Both the position numbers and the translations under genes were made by a program. Positions 54,246 through 64,000 of a stretch of 64,000 nt of DNA are shown here, piece by piece. The stretch is taken from positions 41,031,216-41,095,215 of the forward strand of contig BTRK01000005.1 in assembly GCA_036245805.1 (NCBI GenBank), in the 5' to 3' direction. The stretch's first letter is position 1. Each line of letters starts with the position of its first letter. This stretch comes from Pristionchus mayeri (Eukaryota > Nematoda > Chromadorea > Rhabditida > Neodiplogasteridae). Below the pieces are notes generated by a model, which saw only the letters and a program-made list of their open reading frames with translations, did no database searches and was not told the DNA's origin.

Positions 54246-54916
54246 GCTGCACTGGCAGTGATGAGTCCGGGCAGCATGGAACAGGTCAAGAATGATCCCA
54301 AGTGAGTAAGATGCATGTGTTGTTTCATTGCGTGATTTTGTCTTTGCCAAAAGGAGGTGTTCCCTATTGAGGGTGATGCACGAGGGAAACCTTAGTAGAT
54401 ACACTGAAACACATGGTCGACTGCTAGCTGAATTCACGTTTGCAACATTTTACGAGCAGGAAGCAGTCATTCGTATGTTTATATGTAAAGTTGAATAACA
54501 CTGTATCTATAACCGCAAATTATTATAAAGGATTGCTTCACCGTATTCTCCTAGAGAACTTTAAATTGATTATCATTTCCCCCTATCAACTGGCCATTTA
54601 CTGCGGAATGTCTTCGAGAGAGACGTTAGTATATATATTGAAACGCCATAATCGAGTGCTACTAATCCTTCAAAATATTACATTCTATCCATTCTGTGGC
54701 CTCGTCGTGATCAATTCGATGAGGCCTTGGGAAGGGGAACGATAGAGTGATCAACGTCGTCGTTAAGATGATCGACGAGGTGAGTGAAAAATAATATTTT
54801 ATCTTTAACCAATTTCGTCAAAAAATTGACATTTTTAAAATTGAATGCTAGAATAAGCTAGCGAAATATTTACGTTATTTTTTTGCCAGGGTACAATCAA
54901 GAACTACAGGTTCTGA
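54246..54916 (+). CDS. Candidate 3' exons of an unrecognised gene
   Basis: Exon 54246-54301 (acceptor CTCTCGTTTAG, donor GTGAGT) reads AALAVMSPGSMEQVKNDP. A second exon ending at 54779 (donor GTGAGT) reads LGKGNDRVINVVVKMIDE; its start near 54724 is uncertain and does not join the first in phase. A last exon 54890-54916 (acceptor TTTTTTGCCAG) joins in phase 0 as GTIKNYRF and TGA. Alternatively the first exon joins directly to 54890 in another phase, giving KVQSRTTGSEIRRF and open reading to 55115. Family not recognised; these have the best exon statistics in the window. Confidence 0.5.
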
Positions 54917-55488
54917 AATACGGAGATTTATATTGAAAATGAAACATGGACACGCTATCACACCACAGCAACACCAAGGATTACTGTATGCTTACCACTT
55001 TGAACTGCCGCTGGCGTTCTTCCACTTAGGCGAGAGGGCGGAGATCGAGAGTGAACATACAGCAGAAGTTGAGGCTGCAGCAACTGCAGGAGTGGGGCCG
55101 CCTGTATTATATTGACGTATTATTGAAAAGAATTAATGAAATGTAATGCTGCCACGAAGAATTTTATAAAAGTTTTATAAAAGACGCCGTGAATTCTGGA
55201 CCGTGCGCATTTTCGCTTCAGTACTCCCATTGAACTTCGAAGTACTTCTAACATTACGATTTGATGTAGGCCAGTAATGGAAAATTTACCTAAAAGATAA
55301 TCATAGCTCCTTGCGCGCCGCTATACATGGTGGCGTCCTCAAAGTGTGAACTTTATTCTTTTATCATCCCGTATGGATCATAATTAATTTGTCTGCTCCG
55401 TCATTCCTACCCACTCCAAACGAATCGCTTGTTCACAATAATGTCCAGCATCATTGTAGACCAACATTTTTACAGCCCCTTCACTCAC

Positions 55489-55582
55489 CTCTCTTTCTAG
55501 TTTGTACCCCGCCGCGCGCGTTTGCGCTTCACCATCCCTACACAGTCTACGCATTCGTATCTTCACTAATGGTTCGGAACTT
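55489..55582 (-). pseudogene. Exon-like segment, minus strand
   Basis: Acceptor TTTTAATTTCAG and donor GTGAGT bound 94 bases reading SSEPLVKIRMRRLCRDGEAQ then TRAAGYKLERE. A diverged piece with the same GGAATGGTGAAGCG core and a GTGAGA donor lies at about 57188-57231 on the same strand, so the region holds two related copies flanking the palindrome. Family unknown. Confidence 0.4.
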
Positions 55583-56170
55583 CTGAAATTAAAAATAATA
55601 AATTGCGACCATTTCTTCATCTGCGACTACCACGGATTGTGGATACGACGCCGTATTTGTACGGATCGGACAATTCGGGGAGGTTCTGGAACAGCACTTT
55701 TTCGAAAATATGGTTTCCGGGGTAGTTTTTCATGCTGATGAAGATGGTCGGCTTCATTTTGCATAATTCGCTTCTAATGAAGCGCTACATCACCTTGCAA
55801 AATTGCGAAATTTCCGGTTTATTTGATCGATCTCGAGTTAATGTGGCTTAATAAGTTTTTTCTTGGGGTAGTTTTTCATTCTCTTCACGATGTGTTTAAT
55901 GTCAAATGTCAACGTAGGGAATCGTCTTCATCGGTTTTGTGGCCGGATCATGCCTAAAAGTGGAAACTAGAGCGCGCCATTTGGTTTGTATGTAGATTTC
56001 CCAGTGCAGAGGCCAGAATCCAATTTTGGTGTAATTCAGAATCCAATTTTGGTGTAAGTATGGGATTTTGAGTTATCATCTTTTGAATATTTCCTCTCTT
56101 CGGTCTCCTCATTCCTCGCTAACTTGCCAACGAACAAAAGATTTCGTGTGTTCGAGCATAGCAGTCGACA

Positions 56171-56240
56171 GTATGGCTCAGTTGGTTAGGCGTCTGCCAT
56201 GACCCATTGGGCTGCGGTTCTATTCCCGCGTGCGGCAATC
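56171..56240 (+). other. tRNA-like sequence, left arm
   Basis: A box TGGCTCAGTTGG (56174) and B box GGTTCTATTCC (56216) at tRNA spacing, with GGCGTCTGCCATGACCCATT between. Acceptor stem pairing is poor, so it is a tRNA relic. Confidence 0.6.
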
Positions 56241-56505
56241 CTTTGCCAAAATTTCTGCCAACTTATGGTCTGTTTGTAAAAGTATTTACACAAATATTTA
56301 TAGTGCATGGTTGACGTGATGAGACGTGACGAAACTGGTATTGACGAACATACTGTTTAAATATGAAAAAGAAGTTGAAATTAATTCATGTTCATTTTCT
56401 CAGATCATTGTCTTTTTTTATTTTCTTCACGTCCAACACACATTAAACATATTTTTTAAAAAAACTTAAAAACATACCAAAATGTTGGAAGAAATCTTTG
56501 CAAAA

Positions 56506-56575
56506 GATTGGCGCTCGCGGGAATAGAACCGCCGTCCGATGGGTCACGCCAGACGCCTAACCAACTGCGCCATAC
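56506..56575 (-). other. tRNA-like sequence, right arm
   Basis: Inverse copy of the left-arm segment: on minus, A box TGGCGCAGTTGG and B box GGTTCTATTCC. It has several differences from the left copy in the anticodon-like part, so the two have evolved separately. Confidence 0.6.
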
Positions 56576-57244
56576 TGTCGACTGCTGCGATTGAACACAC
56601 GAAATCTTTTGTTCGTTGGCAAGTTAGCGAGGAATGAGGAGACCGAAGAGAGGAAATATTCAAAAGATCATAACTCAAAATCCCATACTTAGAATTACAC
56701 CAAAATTGAATTCTGGCATGGGCACTGGGAAATCTACATACAAACTAAATGGCGCGCTCTAGTTTTCTCTTTTAGGCAGGGATCCGGCCACAAAACCGAT
56801 CAAGACGATTCCCTTCGTAGACATTAAACACACCATCGTGAAGAGAATGAAAAACTACCCCAAGAAAAAAAATGTCAAACTTATTAAGCCACATTAATTC
56901 GAGATCGATCAAATAAACCGGAAATTTCGCAATTTTGCAAGGTGATGTAGCGCTTCATTAGAAGCGAATTATGCAAAATGAAGCCGACCATCGTCATCAG
57001 CATGAAAAACTACCCCGGAAACCAAATTTTTGAAAAAGTGCTGTTCCGACGTTTGTCCGAGCCTTAGGAATACGGCGTCATACACATTGGATACTTGTGC
57101 TTCAATATACCTACTCATTCCGAACGTATCGCACGGCCACTAATTGTTTATCGAATCGCTGTCTATAATAATTTCCATATCATCTCTCACCTGCGATTTA
57201 ACGCTTCACCATTCCTTCACACTCTAAGATGGGTCTCATTATTA

Positions 57245-58159
57245 TCAGGTTGATGCAAAAGTTTCTCCCTTTTTTTAGAAATTTACATTTTTGCTTCCCC
57301 TGACCTCCAAGGTAGATCAATTCTCTTACGGTCTTGTGCTATAAAAGGGTACATGAATACTCTTTATAACGAGCCGTATCCCAGTTCTCGACAATTAGCA
57401 GCGTCGATACAGCAATCCGTCAAATTTCGCAAAATTGATTTTCAAACTAATTTTTTATAATGTTATTGCAAAATGGGGAAAAGAGATAGGGGTTAATCAT
57501 ACATACCAGTGTAAAGTATGATAACTGGGGATGCTCATGAATGTAATTCAATATCAGTGTGCCGTCATGCCAAGTTGATATGAGCGCCTAATTAGATAAT
57601 TCCGCGAGATAAATTTCTGCAGAATTACATTTCATGGCCCCGAATGTTTTGCCGTTGGCTCAGTAAACCATATTGTTGTGGACAATGAAGTGCTTTCCAG
57701 TCTTAATATTACCCTTAAACTGGAGAGGGCTACTCGTGCATATATGCTTGATACAACAAAATTACGAAATTTGAACAGGGAAATCAGCAATTTTGATAAT
57801 TCTCAGCTTTCAACGCCTATTGAAGGTTTGATATTTTCTAATTTTCTTGAAGTCTCTGAATTCAACTTAATTTTCTTGAATTCAACTTGAGTAGTATCAC
57901 TCTTCAGATGGGCAAAATCAATTATTAGCGTGCGTTCAAATGGTAGGGTTCAACAAAATACACGAAAAATTGCAAAATTTTGAGATTTTGGCATTTTAAT
58001 TATTTATTCCCTTACTAAGCTTTCCCGTATTGAATTGATACAGCGAGTGTAATCTACCAATACGTCCACAACTACTGTTAAATGGAAATTACAGAGAGGC
58101 AAATATGGCTGGAGAAAGTTAAAAAAATAAAATAGGGAGAAACTTTTGCATCAACCTAA
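57245..58159. mobile_element. Mariner-type MITE, 915 bp, arm 1 copy
   Basis: Ends TCAGGTTGATGCAAAAGTTT (then CTCCC) and inverse TTAGGTTGATGCAAAAGTTT, flanked by TA (57243-57244, 58160-58161). The 70-codon ORF inside is not recognisable as transposase. Confidence 0.85.
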
Positions 58160-58217
58160 TACTAATACATCGGCGCCGATCAATACCGAAACAAAAATCC
58201 AACTAATCTTTTCTCAC

Positions 58218-58373
58218 CAGTGCCTGCCACTGCCTTTGATCTTGCAGCACCTGCAGCAGCCGCCACAGTTCCTTCGTTGCTGCTACGGCAGGTCAGCATG
58301 CTGCTTTGTTGCTTGCACGGACTGACCACGTGCCGCCGCCTTGATCGCATCCGCGTACGCAGTCGCCTTCATC
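58218..58373 (-). pseudogene. Ala-rich exon-like segment (arm 1 mirror)
   Basis: Mirror copy of 62598-62753 with the same stop. Lies downstream of 58879-59041 on the minus strand, in order with the other exon-like pieces. Confidence 0.45.
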
Positions 58374-58878
58374 CTACAACGAATTACGGTATTTATGACA
58401 ATATTGATTAGTAATCGATTAAACATTCGTACCAAAATAGAACATGAACACAAATCGAATTAATTTGTGCACAAGGAATTATAATGTTTCAGAGTTCGCT
58501 TAACAATTATAACATTTTATCGTGCTTATGATCAACTCAACATCAGTACCATTAATCAATAAATACCGAATTCCTGCATCTCCAAAAATAGAAAATGAGG
58601 AAGATTCAAACATGAAAAATTGAGTTTCGATGCAAGTGGAGTGATAATGGTTCAGAAAGCGCTTAAGAATTCCAACATTCGCTCACAATCCTAAATCAAT
58701 AGTCCAATCTGAAACAACCATGTAATCACGTTATACCTGCACATCCGATCGTCGCTCTTCGCCTTGCAAGCAAGGCCTAGTTCTCGCCCAACACGTCAAT
58801 CGATAATTACAGTACACACCACTCTTCTATCATTACTTTCAACTTGCGGAGCACTAACTCTCTGCACGATGTTCCCGT

Positions 58879-59041
58879 TTAGTGCATATCGTAATCCTCC
58901 ACGTTAATCTTCCATTCTACAGTACCCTTCTCCTTCTCCTACCATTCCTGCGGTCCATCCTCGAAGGTGGCGGTCGATGTGTTGTCTACGACGACCTTCT
59001 TAATGTAGGGACGAGGAGAGGGGATCAGCTGGATCGATATC
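58879..59041 (-). pseudogene. Exon-like segment with an internal stop (arm 1 mirror)
   Basis: Mirror copy of 61930-62092, carrying the same TAG. It lies on the same strand as, and downstream of, the exon at 60093-60187, so the two may be exons of one original gene. Confidence 0.5.
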
Positions 59042-60092
59042 CTGTATTCGAGAAGAAGAGTTTTGGTTTAGTTCTACAAACGAAGATCTTCCGCATTTTG
59101 ATTTAGTTAATTCCATAAACAGTGTCATCACATTGCCGCGATCTTCATGAGTTCGAAACCATAAAGATCGGTTTCAGCCGTTGCTTACAAATCTCAACAT
59201 TTCCTCACTTACAATTAGATTCCGGAAAGTTAGACATTGAAAAAAACATGACATCCAAAAAATGTTGCACAACGAGCATTTATGCTTGTAGTTCCCTAAA
59301 TTCCCTACTAAAATCCCACTTCCGTGATCTCGCTTTGTCTATCCAAAAAAAACTTTAAATACCATACACGAGGAGTGCTAGTAGTTCACCAATGTCATAA
59401 AAACCAGCTTTCCCTCTCCATGATTTTACACTTGCTTGATTTCGAAAAACTCGATATCTCAGAACTTTACGACAAATAGATTTTCTGGTGTTTTTCACTC
59501 GTAGAATCCGAATTTCCACATCACAGTTCACAAGAAGTCCATCTAAAAAATATTTCTGCAAAAAATCGATTTTTTCGATCGAAATTGTTCAAGTTCGAGC
59601 TCTTCGGCCGACCATTTGACTGATGGCCATGACGAGTTTTTCTTTCAAATTTGGTGCGCTGGGGTACTTTTACACGAGGAATCTAATGAAATTGTTTATT
59701 TCCCCCCTATGGAATAATTTTTTTCAGGGCAACAATTGTAAAAATTAAAAAGACCATAACTTTTTTCACAGATAAGGTAGCCCAAAAAAATACTTATCTC
59801 GTCGATATCTTTCAGAATCACTATCTGTTTATGGAGTTTGGAAGCTCCAAAAAAAATCCGACCGCCCAGTTCGGCGCACCGCCGAGAATACGGGGTCACA
59901 GATACGGCTTTCTAAGGTCGAATTTCGTGATCTACATGAAAAATTGACCCTAGGCACTAATTTTCAGGGAAATTTATTTTTTGCTGTAAGTGTCATGTGT
60001 GAAATTGCTCGATTCTCTCAGATCATATCGGTATCGTTTAGCCAATCCTTCCCTTTTAAGGTAGGATTGGCTAAAAAAAAACTAAAGTATAC

Positions 60093-60187
60093 CTGCATCT
60101 CCGACCGTCGTACTTCGCATTGTATTCCTCGGCCTTCGCGTTGAAGCGAGTCTTGCGCTTATGGAAACGATCGATCGCGACGATCAG
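60093..60187 (-). CDS. Exon of an unrecognised gene, minus strand
   Basis: Acceptor TTTTAGATTCAG and donor GTATAC bound 95 bases reading LIVAIDRFHKRKTRFNAKAE then EYNAKYDGRRC. GC-rich, codon-like sequence in AT-rich flanks. A truncated mirror (60852-60879) sits at the start of arm 2, and a related donor-side piece (GACGATCGGATGTGCAG then GTATAA) occurs at 62220-62236 and its mirror. Confidence 0.5.
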
Positions 60188-60851
60188 CTGAATCTAAAAT
60201 GTTGCAAACAAATTAATAAACTATTAATCAACCGCTGGTAAAACTGGCTAAAGAATTATCTTCAGTTGGATTACGCTAGAGGGTGTGCATAGAAAGTTCT
60301 CGTATTTCACACTGGGTTTGGCAATTCTGGGCGCTGTTCCTTCACGGAAGGGACGGACTGAACAAAAATGAAAGATGGCCTACCTTACCCTGTATTCTGC
60401 CACTTGTGGTAGGATTGGCGTATGTGTGATGTCCTCGTTGAGACCATCGCGATTCGAAGCTATCATTCGATCAAATCGTGAGAATTTATCATATCACGCC
60501 ATTCACCTAAGAATTGATCTCAAACCCGGATTTGAAGACATTACCCAAGTCGAGCTTTCTTCGGTTTTTCACTCTTCTGGTGTCCCTTAACAAACACCCG
60601 ACTTCTCTTTGCCATACCATCAATCTGAAGCTCATGATACCGGGTCGTTGATTCTGGTGCCCACCTTTAACTTTAATTGTCTTGTTAACCGTGCAATTTT
60701 GGTGAAAATTGTCATCTGAGTGACCCCCACCATTTTTTCGAGCTCTATCGATGTATACAAACTAGAACTCATGAAAATGATTTTGAACAGTGCTACATTC
60801 AATGTCGATTTTCTCGAAAACTTATCCAAAGGTTTTGCCCACATTTTCTGT
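60120..60851. other. 732-bp spacer of the inverted repeat
   Basis: The left part completes an exon (60120-60187). From about 60480 to 60850 the sequence resembles the left arm of the 44.8-46.3 kb element (CATATCACGCC, ACCGGGTCGTTGATTCTGG, TGACCCCCACCATTTT), i.e. a half element abutting arm 2. 60200-60480 has no clear feature. Confidence 0.6.
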
Positions 60852-61929
60852 TGCGAAGTACGACGGTCGGAGATGCAGGTATACTTTAGTTTTTTTTTAG
60901 CCAATCCTACCTTAAAAGGGAAGGATTGGCTAAACGATACCGATATGATCTGAGAGAATCGAGCAATTTCACACATGACACTTACAGCAAAAAATAAATT
61001 TCCCTGAAAATTAGTGCCTAGGGTCAATTTTTCATGTAGATCACGAAATTCGACCTTAGAAAGCCGTATCTGTGACCCCGTATTCTCGGCGGTGCGCCGA
61101 ACTGGGCGGTCGGATTTTTTTTGGAGCTTCCAAACTCCATAAACAGATAGTGATTCTGAAAGATATCGACGAGATAAGTATTTTTTTGGGCTACCTTATC
61201 TGTGAAAAAAGTTATGGTCTTTTTAATTTTTACAATTGTTGCCCTGAAAAAAATTATTCCATAGGGGGGAAATAAACAATTTCATTAGATTCCTCGTGTA
61301 AAAGTACCCCAGCGCACCAAATTTGAAAGAAAAACTCGTCATGGCCATCAGTCAAATGGTCGGCCGAAGAGCTCGAACTTGAACAATTTCGATCGAAAAA
61401 ATCGATTTTTTGCAGAAATATTTTTTAGATGGACTTCTTGTGAACTGTGATGTGGAAATTCGGATTCTACGAGTGAAAAACACCAGAAAATCTATTTGTC
61501 GTAAAGTTCTGAGATATCGAGTTTTTCGAAATCAAGCAAGTGTAAAATCATGGAGAGGGAAAGCTGGTTTTTATGACATTGGTGAACTACTAGCACTCCT
61601 CGTGTATGGTATTTAAAGTTTTTTTTGGATAGACAAAGCGAGATCACGGAAGTGGGATTTTAGTAGGGAATTTAGGGAACTACAAGCATAAATGCTCGTT
61701 GTGCAACATTTTTTGGATGTCATGTTTTTTTCAATGTCTAACTTTCCGGAATCTAATTGTAAGTGAGGAAATGTTGAGATTTGTAAGCAACGGCTGAAAC
61801 CGATCTTTATGGTTTCGAACTCATGAAGATCGCGGCAATGTGATGACACTGTTTATGGAATTAACTAAATCAAAATGCGGAAGATCTTCGTTTGTAGAAC
61901 TAAACCAAAACTCTTCTTCTCGAATACAG

Positions 61930-62092
61930 GATATCGATCCAGCTGATCCCCTCTCCTCGTCCCTACATTAAGAAGGTCGTCGTAGACAACACATCGACCG
62001 CCACCTTCGAGGATGGACCGCAGGAATGGTAGGAGAAGGAGAAGGGTACTGTAGAATGGAAGATTAACGTGGAGGATTACGATATGCACTAA
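61930..62092 (+). pseudogene. Exon-like segment with an internal stop (arm 2)
   Basis: After acceptor TTCTCGAATACAG the reading is SIQLIPSPRPYIKKVVVDNT, STATFEDGPQEW, TAG, EKEKGTVEWKINVEDYDMH, TAA. Protein-like on both sides of the single TAG, so a recently killed terminal exon, or a sequencing error. Family not recognised. Confidence 0.5.
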
Positions 62093-62597
62093 ACGGGAAC
62101 ATCGTGCAGAGAGTTAGTGCTCCGCAAGTTGAAAGTAATGATAGAAGAGTGGTGTGTACTGTAATTATCGATTGACGTGTTGGGCGAGAACTAGGCCTTG
62201 CTTGCAAGGCGAAGAGCGACGATCGGATGTGCAGGTATAACGTGATTACATGGTTGTTTCAGATTGGACTATTGATTTAGGATTGTGAGCGAATGTTGGA
62301 ATTCTTAAGCGCTTTCTGAACCATTATCACTCCACTTGCATCGAAACTCAATTTTTCATGTTTGAATCTTCCTCATTTTCTATTTTTGGAGATGCAGGAA
62401 TTCGGTATTTATTGATTAATGGTACTGATGTTGAGTTGATCATAAGCACGATAAAATGTTATAATTGTTAAGCGAACTCTGAAACATTATAATTCCTTGT
62501 GCACAAATTAATTCGATTTGTGTTCATGTTCTATTTTGGTACGAATGTTTAATCGATTACTAATCAATATTGTCATAAATACCGTAATTCGTTGTAG

Positions 62598-62753
62598 GAT
62601 GAAGGCGACTGCGTACGCGGATGCGATCAAGGCGGCGGCACGTGGTCAGTCCGTGCAAGCAACAAAGCAGCATGCTGACCTGCCGTAGCAGCAACGAAGG
62701 AACTGTGGCGGCTGCTGCAGGTGCTGCAAGATCAAAGGCAGTGGCAGGCACTG
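62598..62753 (+). pseudogene. Ala-rich exon-like segment (arm 2)
   Basis: Acceptor TTCGTTGTAG and donor GTGAGA bound 156 bases. It reads MKATAYADAIKAAARGQSVQ then ATKQHADLP and TAG; after the stop the coding-like sequence continues in another frame (SNEGTVAAAAGAARSKAVAG). A frameshift plus stop points to a dead exon. Confidence 0.45.
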
Positions 62754-62811
62754 GTGAGAAAAGATTAGTTGGATTTTTGTTTCGGTATTGATCGGCGCCG
62801 ATGTATTAGTA

Positions 62812-63726
62812 TTAGGTTGATGCAAAAGTTTCTCCCTATTTTATTTTTTTAACTTTCTCCAGCCATATTTGCCTCTCTGTAATTTCCATTTAACAGTAGT
62901 TGTGGACGTATTGGTAGATTACACTCGCTGTATCAATTCAATACGGGAAAGCTTAGTAAGGGAATAAATAATTAAAATGCCAAAATCTCAAAATTTTGCA
63001 ATTTTTCGTGTATTTTGTTGAACCCTACCATTTGAACGCACGCTAATAATTGATTTTGCCCATCTGAAGAGTGATACTACTCAAGTTGAATTCAAGAAAA
63101 TTAAGTTGAATTCAGAGACTTCAAGAAAATTAGAAAATATCAAACCTTCAATAGGCGTTGAAAGCTGAGAATTATCAAAATTGCTGATTTCCCTGTTCAA
63201 ATTTCGTAATTTTGTTGTATCAAGCATATATGCACGAGTAGCCCTCTCCAGTTTAAGGGTAATATTAAGACTGGAAAGCACTTCATTGTCCACAACAATA
63301 TGGTTTACTGAGCCAACGGCAAAACATTCGGGGCCATGAAATGTAATTCTGCAGAAATTTATCTCGCGGAATTATCTAATTAGGCGCTCATATCAACTTG
63401 GCATGACGGCACACTGATATTGAATTACATTCATGAGCATCCCCAGTTATCATACTTTACACTGGTATGTATGATTAACCCCTATCTCTTTTCCCCATTT
63501 TGCAATAACATTATAAAAAATTAGTTTGAAAATCAATTTTGCGAAATTTGACGGATTGCTGTATCGACGCTGCTAATTGTCGAGAACTGGGATACGGCTC
63601 GTTATAAAGAGTATTCATGTACCCTTTTATAGCACAAGACCGTAAGAGAATTGATCTACCTTGGAGGTCAGGGGAAGCAAAAATGTAAATTTCTAAAAAA
63701 AGGGAGAAACTTTTGCATCAACCTGA
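62812..63726. mobile_element. Mariner-type MITE, arm 2 copy
   Basis: Mirror image of 57245-58159 within the giant inverted repeat; same ends and flanking TA. Confidence 0.85.
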
Positions 63727-64000
63727 TAATAATGAGACCCATCTTAGAGTGTGAAGGAATGGTGAAGCGTTAAATCGCAGGTGAGAGATGATATGGAAAT
63801 TATTATAGACAGCGATTCGATAAACAATTAGTGGCCGTGCGATACGTTCGGAATGAGTAGGTATATTGAAGCACAAGTATCCAATGTGTATGACGCCGTA
63901 TTCCTAAGGCTCGGACAAACGTCGGAACAGCACTTTTTCAAAAATTTGGTTTCCGGGGTAGTTTTTCATGCTGATGACGATGGTCGGCTTCATTTTGCAT

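Larger units (their letters stand above)
55641..57086. mobile_element. Palindromic element with tRNA-like segments in both arms
   Basis: The two halves are diverged inverted copies about a centre near 56365. Shared blocks include GGTTTCCGGGGTAGTTTTTC, CGGCTTCATTTTGCATAATT, CATCGGTTTTGTGGCCGGAT and GATTTCGTGTGTTCG, and each half contains a tRNA-like sequence. The left half has a 23-bp tandem duplication (CAGAATCCAATTTTGGTGTA). No transposase; ends approximate. Confidence 0.75.
56971..60119 (+). repeat. Giant inverted repeat, arm 1
   Basis: Every position p here pairs with 120971-p in 60852-64000; all ORFs compared are identical, so identity is near 100 percent. The inner end is at TACTTCGCA (60119). 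The outer end is limited only by the window edge; the true arm is at least 3149 bp. Confidence 0.97.
60852..64000 (-). repeat. Giant inverted repeat, arm 2
   Basis: Inverse of arm 1. Its inner end cuts through the exon that is complete on the arm-1 side (60093-60187), which shows that arm 1 is the original orientation at that junction and arm 2 the copy. Confidence 0.97.

Noticed and set aside
57678..57890. Possible transposase in the 915-bp mariner MITE
   Set aside because: 70 codons without any DDE/D or helix-turn-helix motif.

Overview
The window looks like intergenic, transposon-dense DNA from a nematode, probably a free-living rhabditid or diplogastrid type. This rests on short exons bounded by TTTCAG- or TTGCAG-like acceptors and GTGAGT/GTAAGC donors, many short inverted-repeat elements, scattered ACCGTAACC/TACGGTAG words and mariner ends of the TTAGGTTGNTGC type. 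I see no bacterial operon, no rRNA and no convincing functional tRNA. The taxonomic call is inference.

Layout, left to right. 1-1795 (minus) is a decayed Ty3/gypsy gag-protease region cut by the window edge. 3.4-8.4 kb holds a mariner-type MITE and a hAT-type MITE with a perfect 8-bp target duplication. 9050-14768 is a nest: mariner-type ends enclose an almost intact RTE-like non-LTR retrotransposon (949 codons) and a 1.56-kb hAT-type element with its own 8-bp duplication. 18.0-20.5 kb carries a TCGAG-rich inverted-repeat element, half of a fold-back element, and a tRNA-derived SINE with a 15-bp duplication. 20.66-28.55 kb (minus) is a second, longer Ty3/gypsy element (gag, protease, RT-RNase H, integrase) with several frameshifts, an unusual C-terminal extension and no 5' LTR; it stops abruptly in an exon-like sequence.

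28.5-44 kb contains repeated small exons of an unrecognised gene, mixed with fold-back elements. It also contains an almost perfect 4127-bp tandem duplication (35280-39406 and 39407-43533). 44.5-48 kb is further hairpin and tandem-repeat DNA. 50.5 kb and 54.2-54.9 kb have clean exon-like pieces. 51.3 kb has the 5' end of a second RTE copy joined to a retroelement-type zinc knuckle. From 56971 to the right edge the sequence is one giant inverted repeat: arms of at least 3149 bp around a 732-bp spacer, containing pseudogene-like exons and a mariner MITE in both arms.

The coding content is therefore mostly retroelement protein (two Ty3/gypsy, one RTE). Host genes are visible only as isolated exons. 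Most short open frames are shadows of these elements. The two large duplications could be real recent rearrangements or assembly artefacts; the sequence alone cannot decide.
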